Source: Spiractinospora alimapuensis (GTDB lineage: Bacteria > Actinomycetota > Actinomycetes > Streptosporangiales > Streptosporangiaceae). Taken from it: a stretch of DNA of 64,000 nucleotides. This document shows, piece after piece, positions 1-9,167 of this stretch; within the stretch, counting starts at the first letter, position 1, and each line of letters starts with the position of its first letter. The stretch lies in contig NZ_CP072467.1 of assembly GCF_018437505.1 (NCBI RefSeq), positions 2,666,001 through 2,730,000 on the forward strand, in the 5' to 3' direction. Position numbers and translations under genes: made by a program. A model generated the notes under the pieces. The model saw nothing but the letters and a program-made list of their open reading frames with translations, had not been told where the DNA came from and did not search any database.

Positions 1-2082
1 CTCCGGGTCGCCGACGCTCGTGGCGGAGTCGACGTAGCCGCCGAGCACGTCCTCGATCTGGTCCAGCGCCTGTTCCTTGAGATTGGCCCCCTCGAGGATC
101 TCCCGGCGCCGCTTGTAGACGACCTTGCGCTGCTCGTTGAGCACGTCGTCGTACTTCAGGAGGTTCTTGCGGGCCTCCATGTGCTGCTGTTCGACGGTGC
201 CCTGTGCGGTCTGGATCGCCCGGGTGACGGTCTTGGACTCGATCGGCTGGTCATCGGGGATGCTCAACCGGTCCATGATCATCTCGACGCGGTCGCTGTT
301 GAACAGCCGCATCAGGTCGTCGCGCAGCGAAAGGTAGAACCGCGACTCCCCCGGGTCCCCCTGGCGACCGGAGCGGCCGCGCAACTGGTTGTCGATCCGG
401 CGGGACTCGTGCCGCTCCGTGCCCAGCACGTACAGACCACCGGCCTCGATGACCTGCTTGTGCTCGGACTCGACCTCGCTCTTGGCCTTCTCCAGCGCGG
501 CCGGCCACTCCGCCTCGAACTCCTCCGGAGTCTCCAGCGGGGTCAGCCCCCGGGCCTGCAGCTCCTCGTTCGCCATGAACTCGGGGTTGCCGCCGAGCAT
601 GATGTCGGTACCGCGACCCGCCATGTTGGTCGCCACCGTGACGCCGCCCAACCGACCCGCCCGCGCGATGATCGACGCCTCACCGGCGTGGTTCTTCGCG
701 TTGAGCACCTCGTGCGGGATCTTGCGTTTGGTGAGCATGCGGGAGAGCATCTCGGACTTCTCGACGCTGGTGGTGCCGACAAGAACGGGCTGGCCCTTCT
801 CGTGGCGCTCCTCGATGTCCTCGACGATGGCCTGGAACTTGGCCTCTTCGGTCTTGAAGATCATGTCCCGCTCGTCGGAGCGGACCATGGGCTTGTTGGT
901 CGGGATTTCGACGACGCCGACCTTGTAGGTCTGGCTGAACTCGGCGGCCTCGGTCATGGCCGTACCGGTCATCCCGGCCAGCTTGTCGTACATCCGGAAG
1001 TAGTTCTGCAGGGTGATCTTCGCGAGAGTCTGGTTCTCGTTCTTGATCGCCACTTTTTCCTTGGCCTCGATGGCCTGGTGCATGCCCTCCTGGAACCGAC
1101 GGCCACGGAGCACTCGCCCGGTGAACTCGTCGACGATGAGCACCTCACCGTCCTTGACGATGTACTCCTTGTCCCGCCGGAAGAGCTCCTTCGCCTTGAT
1201 GGCGTTGTTCAGGAAGCTCACCAGCGCGGTGTTGGAGGACTCGTACAGGTTGTCGATGCCGAGGGTGTCCTCGACCTTCTCGATCCCGGCCTCGGTGATC
1301 GCGACGGTGCGCTTCTTCTCGTCGACCTCGTAGTCGACCGTGTCCCGCAGCTTCGGCGCGATCTTGGAGAACTCGGTGTACCAGCGGGAGTTCTGCTCCG
1401 CGGGGCCGCTGATGACCAACGGGGTACGCGCCTCGTCGATGAGGATGGAGTCCACCTCGTCGACGATCGCGTAGACGTGGCCGCGCTGGACACAGTCCTC
1501 CAGCGCGCGGGCCATGTTGTCCCGCAGGTAGTCGAAGCCGAACTCGTTGTTCGTCCCGTAGGTGATGTCGGACGCGTAGGCCTCTTTGCGCTCGGCCCGG
1601 GTCATCTCCGGGTGGATCACGCCGACCGTCAGACCGAGGAAGTTGTAGATCCGGCCCATGTTCTCCGCGTCACGACGGGCCAGGTAGTCGTTGACGGTGA
1701 CGATGTGCACGCCCTTGCCGGGCAGGGCGTTGAGGTACGCGGCGAGCGCGGAGGTCAGGGTCTTGCCCTCACCGGTCTTCATCTCCGCGATGTTGCCCTG
1801 GTGCAACGCGGCGGCGCCCATGAGCTGCACGTCGAACGGGCGCTGACCCAGGGTCCGCTGCGCCGCGACCCGGACGGCGGCGAACGCCTCGGGCAGGACG
1901 TCGTCCAGGCTCTCGCCATCGTTCAACCGCGAGCGGAACTCACTCGTCAACTCGCGAAGGTCGCCATCGCTGAGCTCGGTGAACTCCTCCTCGATCGCGT
2001 TGACCTGTTGCGCGATCCGGTTGAGTTTGCGCAGGACCCTGCCTTCACCAGCACGCAGGATCTTGTCGAGTATGGCTGGCAC
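1..2082 (-). CDS. secA: Protein translocase ATPase SecA (N-terminal part)
   Basis: SecA is the ATPase motor that pushes unfolded preproteins through SecYEG. The first 694 residues are visible and the gene runs off the left edge. Walker A MKTGEGKT lies at residues 101-108 and the DEVD Walker B at 208-211. Later come [20 protein letters not shown] and [13 protein letters not shown], the usual SecA helicase motifs, so motor domains 1 and 2 and the preprotein cross-linking domain are present. The start is a GTG preceded by GAGGAG about nine bases upstream. It follows hpf in the same direction after about 330 bases, the order seen in mycobacteria (secA1). Full-length SecA is about 900 residues or more, so the scaffold end and any zinc tail are outside the window. 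Confidence 0.97.
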   Translation of the reverse strand, partial: MPAILDKILRAGEGRVLRKLNRIAQQVNAIEEEFTELSDGDLRELTSEFRSRLNDGESLDDVLPEAFAAVRVAAQRTLGQRPFDVQLMGAAALHQGNIAEMKTGEGKTLTSALAAYLNALPGKGVHIVTVNDYLARRDAENMGRIYNFLGLTVGVIHPEMTRAERKEAYASDITYGTNNEFGFDYLRDNMARALEDCVQRGHVYAIVDEVDSILIDEARTPLVISGPAEQNSRWYTEFSKIAPKLRDTVDYEVDEKKRTVAITEAGIEKVEDTLGIDNLYESSNTALVSFLNNAIKAKELFRRDKEYIVKDGEVLIVDEFTGRVLRGRRFQEGMHQAIEAKEKVAIKNENQTLAKITLQNYFRMYDKLAGMTGTAMTEAAEFSQTYKVGVVEIPTNKPMVRSDERDMIFKTEEAKFQAIVEDIEERHEKGQPVLVGTTSVEKSEMLSRMLTKRKIPHEVLNAKNHAGEASIIARAGRLGGVTVATNMAGRGTDIMLGGNPEFMANEELQARGLTPLETPEEFEAEWPAALEKAKSEVESEHKQVIEAGGLYVLGTERHESRRIDNQLRGRSGRQGDPGESRFYLSLRDDLMRLFNSDRVEMIMDRLSIPDDQPIESKTVTRAIQTAQGTVEQQHMEARKNLLKYDDVLNEQRKVVYKRRREILEGANLKEQALDQIEDVLGGYVDSATSVGDPE

Positions 2083-2409
2083 TTGGTGTCGCTCCTCGGG
2101 AGAGTCGTGGCCCGCACACCCGCTGGCGTGTCGTTCCTAGCTTTCCATCGTAGGGGAGCCGCGCCACATTACGCGCCGTCAACCGTGCTCTGGGGAATCG
2201 GAACCGCGCGTGCGCGGAACAATCACGCGCGAACAATTCCCGGCGGCCGGGACATGGGCGAGTACCGGCCCCCGTGCCACGGCCCGACGAACCCGAACGA
2301 CCCAGGCCACACCGGACGTGTCGGTCGTCCGACGACGCTCGCCGCCGGACGACCGGCACGCGCACGCCGCTCACCGCGGCGCGGTGGCCACACTCATGAG
2401 GGAGGTGAC

Positions 2410-3072
2410 TCAGTCAACCAGTCGGAGCACTCCGTAGTCGAAACCCTTGCGCCGGTAGACGACGCTGGGCGCGTCCTTCTCCTCGTCGTGGAACAGATAG
2501 AAGTCGTGACCGACGAGTTCCATCTCGTGGAGCGCCTGGTCGATGCTCATCGGTTTGGCGCGGTGCACCTTCTCGCGCACGATGACCGGGCCGTCCCCCT
2601 GGGTGTCGAGCTCGACCTCGCCGTCGACATGGTGACGCCGGGCGGAGGGGCCAGGCTCCTCGAGCGTCGACGCCTCCTGTTGCCCGGGGACGGCGGCCGG
2701 CGCCGGGTCCAGGTCTCCAGAGAGGTGGCGGGTGGCGGCGGCCACCGATACGGGGGTGTGGTTGCCTCGGTGGATCTTGCGCTTGTCCACCACGCGGCGA
2801 AGGCGGTTCTCGACGCGCTCCAAAGCGGCGTCGAGCGCGGCGTAGCGGTCGGGAGCCGAAGCCTCTCCCCGGATCACGGGCCCCACGGAGTGGATCGTCA
2901 GCTCCACCCGTTCCCGCTCGTCCTGAACCCGCGAGTTCGGGCCCTTGGACACCTCCACATCGATGGTCATTCCCTTGCGCTCCCACTTGGAGAGCTTGGC
3001 CAGCTTGTCCTCGACGTAGCGCCGATACTTGTCGCTGACCTCCGCGCGCCGACCCTTGACGATGATGTCCAC
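2410..3072 (-). CDS. hpf: Long-form ribosome hibernation promoting factor
   Basis: This 220-residue protein is a long-form HPF, which dimerises 70S ribosomes into inactive particles during starvation. The N-terminal part (about 1-110) begins VDIIVKGRRAEVSDKYR and has the HPF/RaiA fold pattern, including YRRYVEDKLAKLSKW. A low-complexity linker (about 110-165) follows. The C-terminal dimerisation domain has KPMSIDQALHEMELVGHDFYLF and ends in YRRKGFDYGVLRLVD. The chosen GTG has AAGGGGG just upstream and begins where the family usually begins. The open frame continues upstream without family similarity, so longer starts are unlikely. It lies between the ComF-like gene and secA, the conserved actinobacterial order. 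Confidence 0.95.
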   Translation of the reverse strand: MDIIVKGRRAEVSDKYRRYVEDKLAKLSKWERKGMTIDVEVSKGPNSRVQDERERVELTIHSVGPVIRGEASAPDRYAALDAALERVENRLRRVVDKRKIHRGNHTPVSVAAATRHLSGDLDPAPAAVPGQQEASTLEEPGPSARRHHVDGEVELDTQGDGPVIVREKVHRAKPMSIDQALHEMELVGHDFYLFHDEEKDAPSVVYRRKGFDYGVLRLVD

Positions 3073-3515
3073 ATGTCCCCCTTCATCGCACAACTGGCGG
3101 ATCCTCGGGCAACAAGCCCGGAAAGCTTCGCGTCCTCTCGAGTTGTCGATGCCGTATACCCGAAGTACCCGCGCACATCCGGAGCGAACATGCACCCGCC
3201 TGGCCGACCTGGTCTTCGTCCCCACATTCGCCTGCTGAGGATCCCGCGGCGCTTCATGGCCACTACTGTCCTTCTCCCGAGCCCAGGGGTATCGGACCCC
3301 TGGTCCAGGGCAGGGCTTACATCTAAGCCGCACCGTGATCGGTCGACGAAAAGTCGCCTTACGTGGGCCGTTTCGCCTGCGGCTGGCATCGGCTTGCCAG
3401 TGCGACGGCCGGCGATGCCGGCGTCCCACTCGACGCAACCACGGACCCAGGCGGGTGCCATACCTGGAACGCTAGTCGCAGATCGCGCCGATTAACAGGG
3501 GTAACGGCCCACTGG
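3073..3515. other. Gene-free spacer between the ComF-like gene and hpf
   Basis: About 440 bases carry no convincing gene. On the minus strand a TATACG hexamer (3153-3158) could be the -10 box of an hpf promoter about 80 bases upstream of its start; no good -35 box is visible. Several open frames cross the region on both strands but they show no family motif and no credible ribosome site. Confidence 0.5.
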
Positions 3516-4211
3516 TCACATGCGCTCCGCCACGACCACCGCGCCACACGAATCGAATCCCCCACCATGCAGGGCACGCGCGGCCTCGCGGAGCGTGGCG
3601 CCGGTCGTCACGACATCGTCGACGAGGACGACGCGGACGTCGGGGTCCCGTCCACGGGCCAGACGGCGCCCCGCGCCCTTGAGCGTCATCGTCCCGCGCA
3701 GGTTCGCGCCGCGTTCCGCGGCGGAGAGCCCGACCTGGTCCCGGGGAACGCGGCGAAACCGCAGGACGTCCGCCACCCGCACCGCACACCCCCGCGACCG
3801 GGCGACGGTGGCCGCCGACCGGGCCAGGGTCCGCACCGGGTCGGTGTGCCTGCCCGCCGGCCGCGTCCGCCGGCCGGGCACCGGAACCAGCGCCACCCGC
3901 CCGCCCCGGGGAAGCAGCGCCGGCAGCGCCGCGTTTCCCAACGCCTCCCCGGCCGCGGTGGCGACGTGCCGATGCCCGTCGCGCTTCATGGCGAGGACGA
4001 GCTCACGCAGGGCGCCGGCGTAGGGCCCCAGGGCCCAGGAGGAGGGGCCCCCGGCCCGAGGCGCGCACATCCGGGGCGCCGCCCCAAGGACGTCCCGACA
4101 GTCCGGGCACAGCATCCACCCCGCGCGCCCGCAGCCGGGACAGCGCGCGCCCCACAGCAACTCGGCGAACCCGGAGAGAAGCGCGAGACGTGGACGAAGG
4201 TGGAGTCGCAT
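3516..4211 (-). CDS. ComF-type phosphoribosyltransferase
   Basis: This 231-residue protein belongs to the ComF/GntX group of phosphoribosyltransferase-fold proteins, linked to DNA uptake in competent bacteria but of unknown role in actinomycetes. It has an N-terminal zinc knuckle (Cys24, Cys27, Cys35, Cys38) and a C-terminal PRPP-binding signature VVLVDDVVTTGATL. The start chosen is an ATG with a G-rich stretch directly upstream; in-frame starts up to 29 codons further upstream are possible. It is the equivalent of Rv3242c, between lpqB and hpf. The Dabb gene upstream is transcribed the other way, so the two start divergently. Confidence 0.88.
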   Translation of the reverse strand: MRLHLRPRLALLSGFAELLWGARCPGCGRAGWMLCPDCRDVLGAAPRMCAPRAGGPSSWALGPYAGALRELVLAMKRDGHRHVATAAGEALGNAALPALLPRGGRVALVPVPGRRTRPAGRHTDPVRTLARSAATVARSRGCAVRVADVLRFRRVPRDQVGLSAAERGANLRGTMTLKGAGRRLARGRDPDVRVVLVDDVVTTGATLREAARALHGGGFDSCGAVVVAERM

Positions 4212-4333
4212 ACCCCCACGGTGGGCGGCCCGGGGCGCGCCCGCCAGCGCGCGACACATCCTGTGGACGGACTCCCCACCCCAGTCGGGACCCACCACGC
4301 GGCACGGGTGGCCGCTGCGTTAGGTTTCTGCCC

Positions 4334-4627
4334 ATGGGTCTACGACACACCGTCCTGTTCCGCTGGACTCCGGAGGTCACGGAGAACCAGATCGCCGAAC
4401 TCACCAGTCGTCTGGAGAAACTCCCCGAACTGATCGACGTCCTGCGCGCCTACTCCTACGGCCCCGACCTCGGGATCAGCTCCGGCAACTTCGACTTCGC
4501 CATCGTCGCCGAGACCGCAAGCGTTGAGGACTTCGTCACCTACCGCGACCACCCCGAACACCAGGCCGTGGTCACCATCCTCCGCACCATGGCCGCCGAC
4601 CGCGCCGCCGTACAGTTCTCCGTCTAG
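4334..4627 (+). CDS. Dabb (stress-responsive A/B barrel) family protein
   Basis: This 97-residue protein starts MGLRHTVLFRW and contains the Dabb pattern: an N-terminal His, a helix with LEKLPE, a central YGPDLG segment and a DFVTYRDHPEHQAV helix. The family forms small dimeric alpha/beta barrels; members include plant stress proteins and polyketide cyclases, and no specific reaction can be assigned here. No Shine-Dalgarno sequence precedes the ATG, but TAGGTT lies seven bases before it, so the mRNA may be leaderless. The gene sits divergently from the ComF-like gene and convergently with lpqB. Confidence 0.85.
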   Translation: MGLRHTVLFRWTPEVTENQIAELTSRLEKLPELIDVLRAYSYGPDLGISSGNFDFAIVAETASVEDFVTYRDHPEHQAVVTILRTMAADRAAVQFSV

Positions 4628-4657
4628 CCCGAGACATGTCCCGCGCCCCGGCCGCCC

Positions 4658-6433
4658 CTACCCCGGGTAGACCGGTCGGCTGCCTTCCGCGACGCGTTGC
4701 CACATGAGGCGGTCGTTGGTGAGCCAGACGTGGCCGTCGTCGACGCCGGCGAGGATGGGGACGCCGGGTGCGGCGTCGATGCCCATCATGCCGGCGCCCG
4801 TGACGGCTCCGGCGCTGGTGGACTCGACTCCGCCGCCGGCAGAGACGAGATAGGCCTGCATGGCGCCCCTGCCGCTGCGGCCCAGCACCGCGAGCTGGTC
4901 GGCGGTACGCCAGGCGACGTCCTGGTACTCGTCGAGGTCGGTCGCCAGCGGGATGAACTCGCCCAGGAAGACGCTGTCGCCGTCGTCAACGACGCGACCG
5001 ATCACCAACTGGGTCTCCTCGCCGTCACGGACGAGCGCGGCGACGCGGCTGCCGTCGCGGGACGCTCGGAGTTGGGGGATCTCGGCGTCCTCGAGTTCGG
5101 GGGCGTTGACGCGGACGGGGTCGGTGCCGTCGCGCAGGAGCCAGACCTGGCTGGTGACCTCCTCGTCCTCGCCCTCGGAGCGGTCCTCCACGACCCACAG
5201 GTCGCCCTCGGCGTCCCACGACAACGCGCCGTAGGTACCGTCGGCGAGCACCTGCTCGAAGTCGGCACCCTCGGCCATGTCGGCGACGAGCACCTCCTCC
5301 TTGCCCACGGCGACGCCGGCGACCCGCTCCTCGTCGAGGTCGACGGCGTAGCGTTCCACGGGCACGTGGCCGGTGCCCGCCTCGCCCTCGACCGGGGTCT
5401 CCTGCAGGTCCTCGTCGAACCGCACCAGGGCGCCCTCCCGGGCGAGATACCCGGGCGCGCCCTCGGGCAGCCCGGAGGGGTCGACGCCGTTCCAGGCGGG
5501 ATCGGCGGTCTCGAGCCATCCGCTGCCGGCGCCGGGGATGTTGATGTCCTCCCCGTCGACCCGCATCCGGAACTCCTGGACCTCGGGCAACTGCTTGAGT
5601 GTCCACGCGAGCTGGGCGGCCATCTGGAAACGCTGTTCGCCCGACGCCTCCTCGACCTCGCCGCCGAGGTCCACCGTCAACTGTCCGGACTGGTAGGCGG
5701 TCGCGATCTGAAGGTGCGCGGGGAAGGAGGTGGACACCGCCGGGGCGAGCCAGTCGGTGGGGCCGGCCAGCAGGTGGTTGGTGAGCTGGTGGACGAGGTC
5801 CTCGGTGGAGTGTTGGGGCAGGAGCACGTTGTCGGGGACGAGCGTTCCCGACGGCGCGAAGAAGTAGAGGTTGAGGGAGCGGTAGGCGCGTTCGACGTCG
5901 TGACTGCTCAGGAGCAGCTCGTCGGGGAGGGCGGCGATGCGCCACTCATCGTTGACCCGCTCCAGCGCGAGGGTCGCCTCGACCTGGGCGCCCTCGTTCG
6001 CGGTGCGGAACTGTCCGTCGGCGGCGACCGTGGCGACCTGGTTGGCGCTGAGGACGACCTCGGCGGTTCCCTCGTCCTCGTCCATCTCCACGACGTCGAT
6101 GTCCATGGGCTCCTGGCCGTCGTAGACCAGGGCGGTGTCGTCCGGGCGCCACTCGGACTGTTGGTCGGGGGTCATGAAGGCGCGCGCGGCCCGGAACTCG
6201 TTCTCGAAGCTGCCCATGGAGGCGAGGAACTCGCGCACGAGTTCGCTGGGGGTCACGCCGGGCTGGGGAGGCACGGGGACGAGGCGGACGAAGGGGTCGC
6301 CCTGGTCATCGGGGTCCAGGTGGGCCTGGCCCTGGGAGACGGGACCGCTGGTCGGGATGCTGGCGCAGCCGGTGAGCACCCCGAGGGCGCACGCCACCGC
6401 CACCACACCACGCCCACGCCGGGTTCGGATCAC
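4658..6433 (-). CDS. lpqB: Lipoprotein LpqB, partner of MtrAB
   Basis: LpqB is an exported lipoprotein that interacts with the sensor MtrB and affects cell division and envelope behaviour in actinobacteria. This copy has 591 residues. Its signal peptide ends in a lipobox LTGC with Cys23 as the lipidated residue. A GerMN-like domain (roughly 200-320) and a beta-propeller-like C-terminal half follow. The start is a GTG with a strong GGAGAGGAGG site; it overlaps the mtrB stop codon as GTGA, so translation is probably coupled. The mtrA-mtrB-lpqB order is that of mycobacteria and streptomycetes. Confidence 0.95.
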   Translation of the reverse strand: MIRTRRGRGVVAVACALGVLTGCASIPTSGPVSQGQAHLDPDDQGDPFVRLVPVPPQPGVTPSELVREFLASMGSFENEFRAARAFMTPDQQSEWRPDDTALVYDGQEPMDIDVVEMDEDEGTAEVVLSANQVATVAADGQFRTANEGAQVEATLALERVNDEWRIAALPDELLLSSHDVERAYRSLNLYFFAPSGTLVPDNVLLPQHSTEDLVHQLTNHLLAGPTDWLAPAVSTSFPAHLQIATAYQSGQLTVDLGGEVEEASGEQRFQMAAQLAWTLKQLPEVQEFRMRVDGEDINIPGAGSGWLETADPAWNGVDPSGLPEGAPGYLAREGALVRFDEDLQETPVEGEAGTGHVPVERYAVDLDEERVAGVAVGKEEVLVADMAEGADFEQVLADGTYGALSWDAEGDLWVVEDRSEGEDEEVTSQVWLLRDGTDPVRVNAPELEDAEIPQLRASRDGSRVAALVRDGEETQLVIGRVVDDGDSVFLGEFIPLATDLDEYQDVAWRTADQLAVLGRSGRGAMQAYLVSAGGGVESTSAGAVTGAGMMGIDAAPGVPILAGVDDGHVWLTNDRLMWQRVAEGSRPVYPG

Positions 6434-8121
6434 TGTGCCTCCTCTCCGGTGCGCGACGGCGTCGCGTCGACGTCCACCTGTACGGGCGTCTGGTAACTGG
6501 AAGCGGGTTGGGTGAGGGAGATCTCCGGTGGGGCCAGCGGCAGGGGCGAGCCCTCCAGGACGCTGCCGTGGGTACGCGGCAGCGAGAGGCGGAACTGCGA
6601 CCCCTTGCCGGGCGACCCCCACGCCTGCAGCCATCCGCCGTGGAGCTGGGCGTCCTCCTTGGCGATGGACAGCCCCAGCCCGGTGCCGCCGGTGGTGCGG
6701 GTCCGCGCCGGGTCAGCGCGCCAGAAACGGTCGAAACAGAGCTGGGCCTCTTCCTCGCGCAGCCCCACCCCGAAGTCGCGGACGGCCACGGCGACCGCGT
6801 GCGCGTCGGCCGCGGCGGCCACCACGATGTCCTTGTTCTCGCTGTGCTCGACGGCGTTGACGATGAGGTTGCGCAGGATGCGGTTGATGCGTCGCACGTC
6901 GACGTCGGCGGTGCAGGGCTCGGCGGGCAGCCGGAGCTGGATGGTGATCCCCCGCCGCTCGGCGAGCTGTTCGGCGTCGCCGGCGGCCTCCATGACGAGG
7001 TCGCGCAGGTCGGCGGTCTCCACCGAGAGGGTGACCGCGCCCGCGTCGTGCCGGCTGATCTCCAACAGGTCGGCGAGGAGCTCCTCGAACCGTTGGAGCT
7101 GGCTCTGCAGCAGTTCCACGGAGCGCGCCATGGTGGGATCGAGCTCGTCGCGGTCGTCGTAGAGGAGGTCTCCGGCCATCCGGATGGTCGTGAGGGGCGT
7201 GCGCAGTTCGTGGGAGACGTCGGACACGAACTGGCGTTGCACCTTGGAGAGTTCCTCCAGCTCCTGGATCTTCTCCTGGAGGTTCCACGCCATGTCGTTG
7301 AACGACTCGGCGAGGCGCGCCAGGTCGTCCTCACCACGCACCTGCATCCGCTCGGCGAGGTCACCGGAGCTGAGCCGTTCCGCCGAGCGCGCGGCCTCCC
7401 GCACGGGCGTCACGACCTGGCGGGTGACCAGGGACGCGATGGCCGCGAGGAGGAGGATCAACGCGAACGCCGCACCGATCATGGTGCGTTCCACGAGCTG
7501 CAGCATCTCCTGCTCGGCCGTGAGCGGGAACACGTAGTACAGCTCGAACGCGGTGGAGAGTCGGGCCCCGACCACCAGCGCCGGCGTCGTCTCGCCGCCC
7601 TCGGAGAGCGCCGCGTAGGTGTGGAACTGCGAGCGCAGCTCCGATGCCTGGACCTCCTCACGCAGGCGATCCGGCACCGTGTCGGCCGTGAGGCCGCCAC
7701 TGATCCGACCTGGCATGTCGTCCTGCGAGGAGAGGATGGCCACTTCGTACAGGCCGGTCGCCCCGCTGCGCGCCGTCAGGTCGGCGGTGATGTCGTCGAG
7801 CTCGCGCTCAGGCTGGTCGGTGTTCTGCAGTTCGTTGAGGGCCGTGTTCAGGCCGACCTGGTGGTCGTTGTAGGCAGCGCGCTGCTGCGCGTCCAACAGG
7901 CCGTCCTGAACCTGGTACATCAACATGAACCCGATGGCCAACGTCACCACACTCGAGAGAAGCAGTGTGGTGGCCACCACCCGAACCTGGAGCGACTGAC
8001 GCCATGTCGCCCGGACCGCGAGAACGAACCTGTGGACGGAGCGCCTGGTCGCGTTCACGACCCGCCACCCCGCACCACCGAACCGTTGCCCGCGCCTCCG
8101 GGACGTCTCAGAGTCAGGCAC
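6430..8121 (-). CDS. mtrB: Sensor histidine kinase MtrB
   Basis: This 563-residue membrane sensor kinase phosphorylates MtrA and controls cell-wall and division genes. Transmembrane helices lie at about 48-70 and 212-233 and flank an extracellular sensor region. A HAMP domain follows (ending near 290), then the H-box HELRTPL with the phosphorylated His304, the N-box NLIVNAVEHS, and ATP-binding glycines in VRDFGVGL and GTGLGLSIAKE. The start is a GTG eight bases after the mtrA stop with no good ribosome site; an in-frame GTG 20 codons downstream is an alternative. The C-terminal tail beyond the kinase domain is Pro/Ser/Thr-rich. Confidence 0.95.
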   Translation of the reverse strand: MPDSETSRRRGQRFGGAGWRVVNATRRSVHRFVLAVRATWRQSLQVRVVATTLLLSSVVTLAIGFMLMYQVQDGLLDAQQRAAYNDHQVGLNTALNELQNTDQPERELDDITADLTARSGATGLYEVAILSSQDDMPGRISGGLTADTVPDRLREEVQASELRSQFHTYAALSEGGETTPALVVGARLSTAFELYYVFPLTAEQEMLQLVERTMIGAAFALILLLAAIASLVTRQVVTPVREAARSAERLSSGDLAERMQVRGEDDLARLAESFNDMAWNLQEKIQELEELSKVQRQFVSDVSHELRTPLTTIRMAGDLLYDDRDELDPTMARSVELLQSQLQRFEELLADLLEISRHDAGAVTLSVETADLRDLVMEAAGDAEQLAERRGITIQLRLPAEPCTADVDVRRINRILRNLIVNAVEHSENKDIVVAAAADAHAVAVAVRDFGVGLREEEAQLCFDRFWRADPARTRTTGGTGLGLSIAKEDAQLHGGWLQAWGSPGKGSQFRLSLPRTHGSVLEGSPLPLAPPEISLTQPASSYQTPVQVDVDATPSRTGEEAQ

Positions 8122-8129
8122 TGTGCACG

Positions 8130-8825
8130 TCAGCCCGTGCCGGCCTTGTAACCAACGCCCCGCACGGTCACCACGATGTCCGGACGCTCAGGGTCACGCT
8201 CGATCTTCGCGCGCAACCGCTGCACGTGCACATTCACCAGGCGGGTGTCGGCGGCGTGCCGATAGCCCCACACCTGCTCAAGGAGAACTTCACGGGTGAA
8301 CACCTGGCGCGGCTTGCGCGCGAGGGCCACCAGAAGGTCGAATTCGAGAGGAGTCAGACTGATCGGCTCACCGTTGCGACGCACCGAGTGTCCGGCGACG
8401 TCGATGGTGATGTCACCGATCTGCAGCACCTCGGGCGCTGGTTCCTCCGTGCGGCGCAACCGGACCCGCACCCGCGCGACGAGCTCCTTCGGCTTGAACG
8501 GCTTGACGATGTAGTCGTCCGCCCCCGACTCGAGTCCGAGCACGACGTCGACGGTGTCGCTCTTCGCGGTCAGCATCACGATGGGGACGCCCGACTCGGC
8601 GCGGATCTGACGGCACACGTCGATGCCGTCGGCGCCGGGCAGCATGAGGTCGAGCAACACGAGGTCCGGCTTGGTCTCCCGGAACACCTCCATTGCCTTG
8701 TCCCCGTCATGCACAAACGATGGTTCGAAGCCCTCACCTCTGAGCACGATGCCCAGCATTTCCGCAAGAGCGAGGTCGTCATCGACGACCAGTACGCGTC
8801 CCTTCATAGAACTCCCGGCGCTCAT
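8130..8825 (-). CDS. mtrA: Response regulator MtrA
   Basis: MtrA is the essential OmpR-class response regulator of the MtrAB system. The 231-residue protein has a receiver domain (acidic pocket VVDDD, phosphoacceptor in LVLLDLMLPG, conserved Lys in IVKPFKPKE) and a winged-helix DNA-binding domain (LTPLEFDLLVALARKPRQVF, then QVWGYRHAADTRLVNVHVQR). Two ATGs are credible: this one with GGGGAG five bases upstream, and one six codons later (position 8807), also preceded by GGGAG, which matches shorter annotated homologues. The order mtrA-mtrB-lpqB indicates an operon. Confidence 0.96.
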   Translation of the reverse strand: MSAGSSMKGRVLVVDDDLALAEMLGIVLRGEGFEPSFVHDGDKAMEVFRETKPDLVLLDLMLPGADGIDVCRQIRAESGVPIVMLTAKSDTVDVVLGLESGADDYIVKPFKPKELVARVRVRLRRTEEPAPEVLQIGDITIDVAGHSVRRNGEPISLTPLEFDLLVALARKPRQVFTREVLLEQVWGYRHAADTRLVNVHVQRLRAKIERDPERPDIVVTVRGVGYKAGTG

Positions 8826-9167
8826 GGACACTCCCCGTAGTCGAGAGGCCACTGGGGCGCCCTCTCCTTTCGGACACATCTGCCGCGCGGGACCGACTTT
8901 GGTCCGGTGTCAGCGGGTTTCGGCGCGGAACGCGCCTCACGTGGAACACCTACCTTGCCGTCTCACCGTCGGCGCGTCCAGACGGCAGATATCGAAAGGA
9001 TACAAAACCCACGGAAGTGCCGACCGCTGTACAGGACGTCACCAGGTCTCCTGACATCCACAACGCCGCGCGCCACGGGCCACGCGTTCTTCCATCTCGC
9101 ATACCGTGGGGCTCGCATACCGTAGGACGAACAATCCGGACTCCGCTGCCCCAGGAGGTGTCGGTAA
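8826..9167. promoter_or_regulatory. Divergent promoter region between mtrA and the 9.2 kb operon
   Basis: About 340 bases without a gene separate mtrA (leftward) from a rightward operon. Nearest the rightward gene the 12-base sequence CTCGCATACCGT occurs twice in direct orientation (9096-9107 and 9112-9123), 16 bases apart. Each copy contains TACCGT, which fits the actinobacterial -10 pattern TANNNT. The pair could be a tandem promoter or a regulator site. The mtrA-proximal part shows no sure box. Confidence 0.5.

Noticed and set aside
181-3495. An 1104-codon rightward open frame opposite secA and hpf
   Set aside because: It is the antisense image of secA/hpf at high GC; it has no family motif, while the minus strand carries complete SecA and HPF signatures.
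4697-8151. Long rightward frames opposite lpqB and mtrB (599 and 547 codons)
   Set aside because: Antisense shadows; rich in Gly/Arg/Asp/Val/Leu without motifs, and the minus strand codes for known proteins with good ribosome sites.
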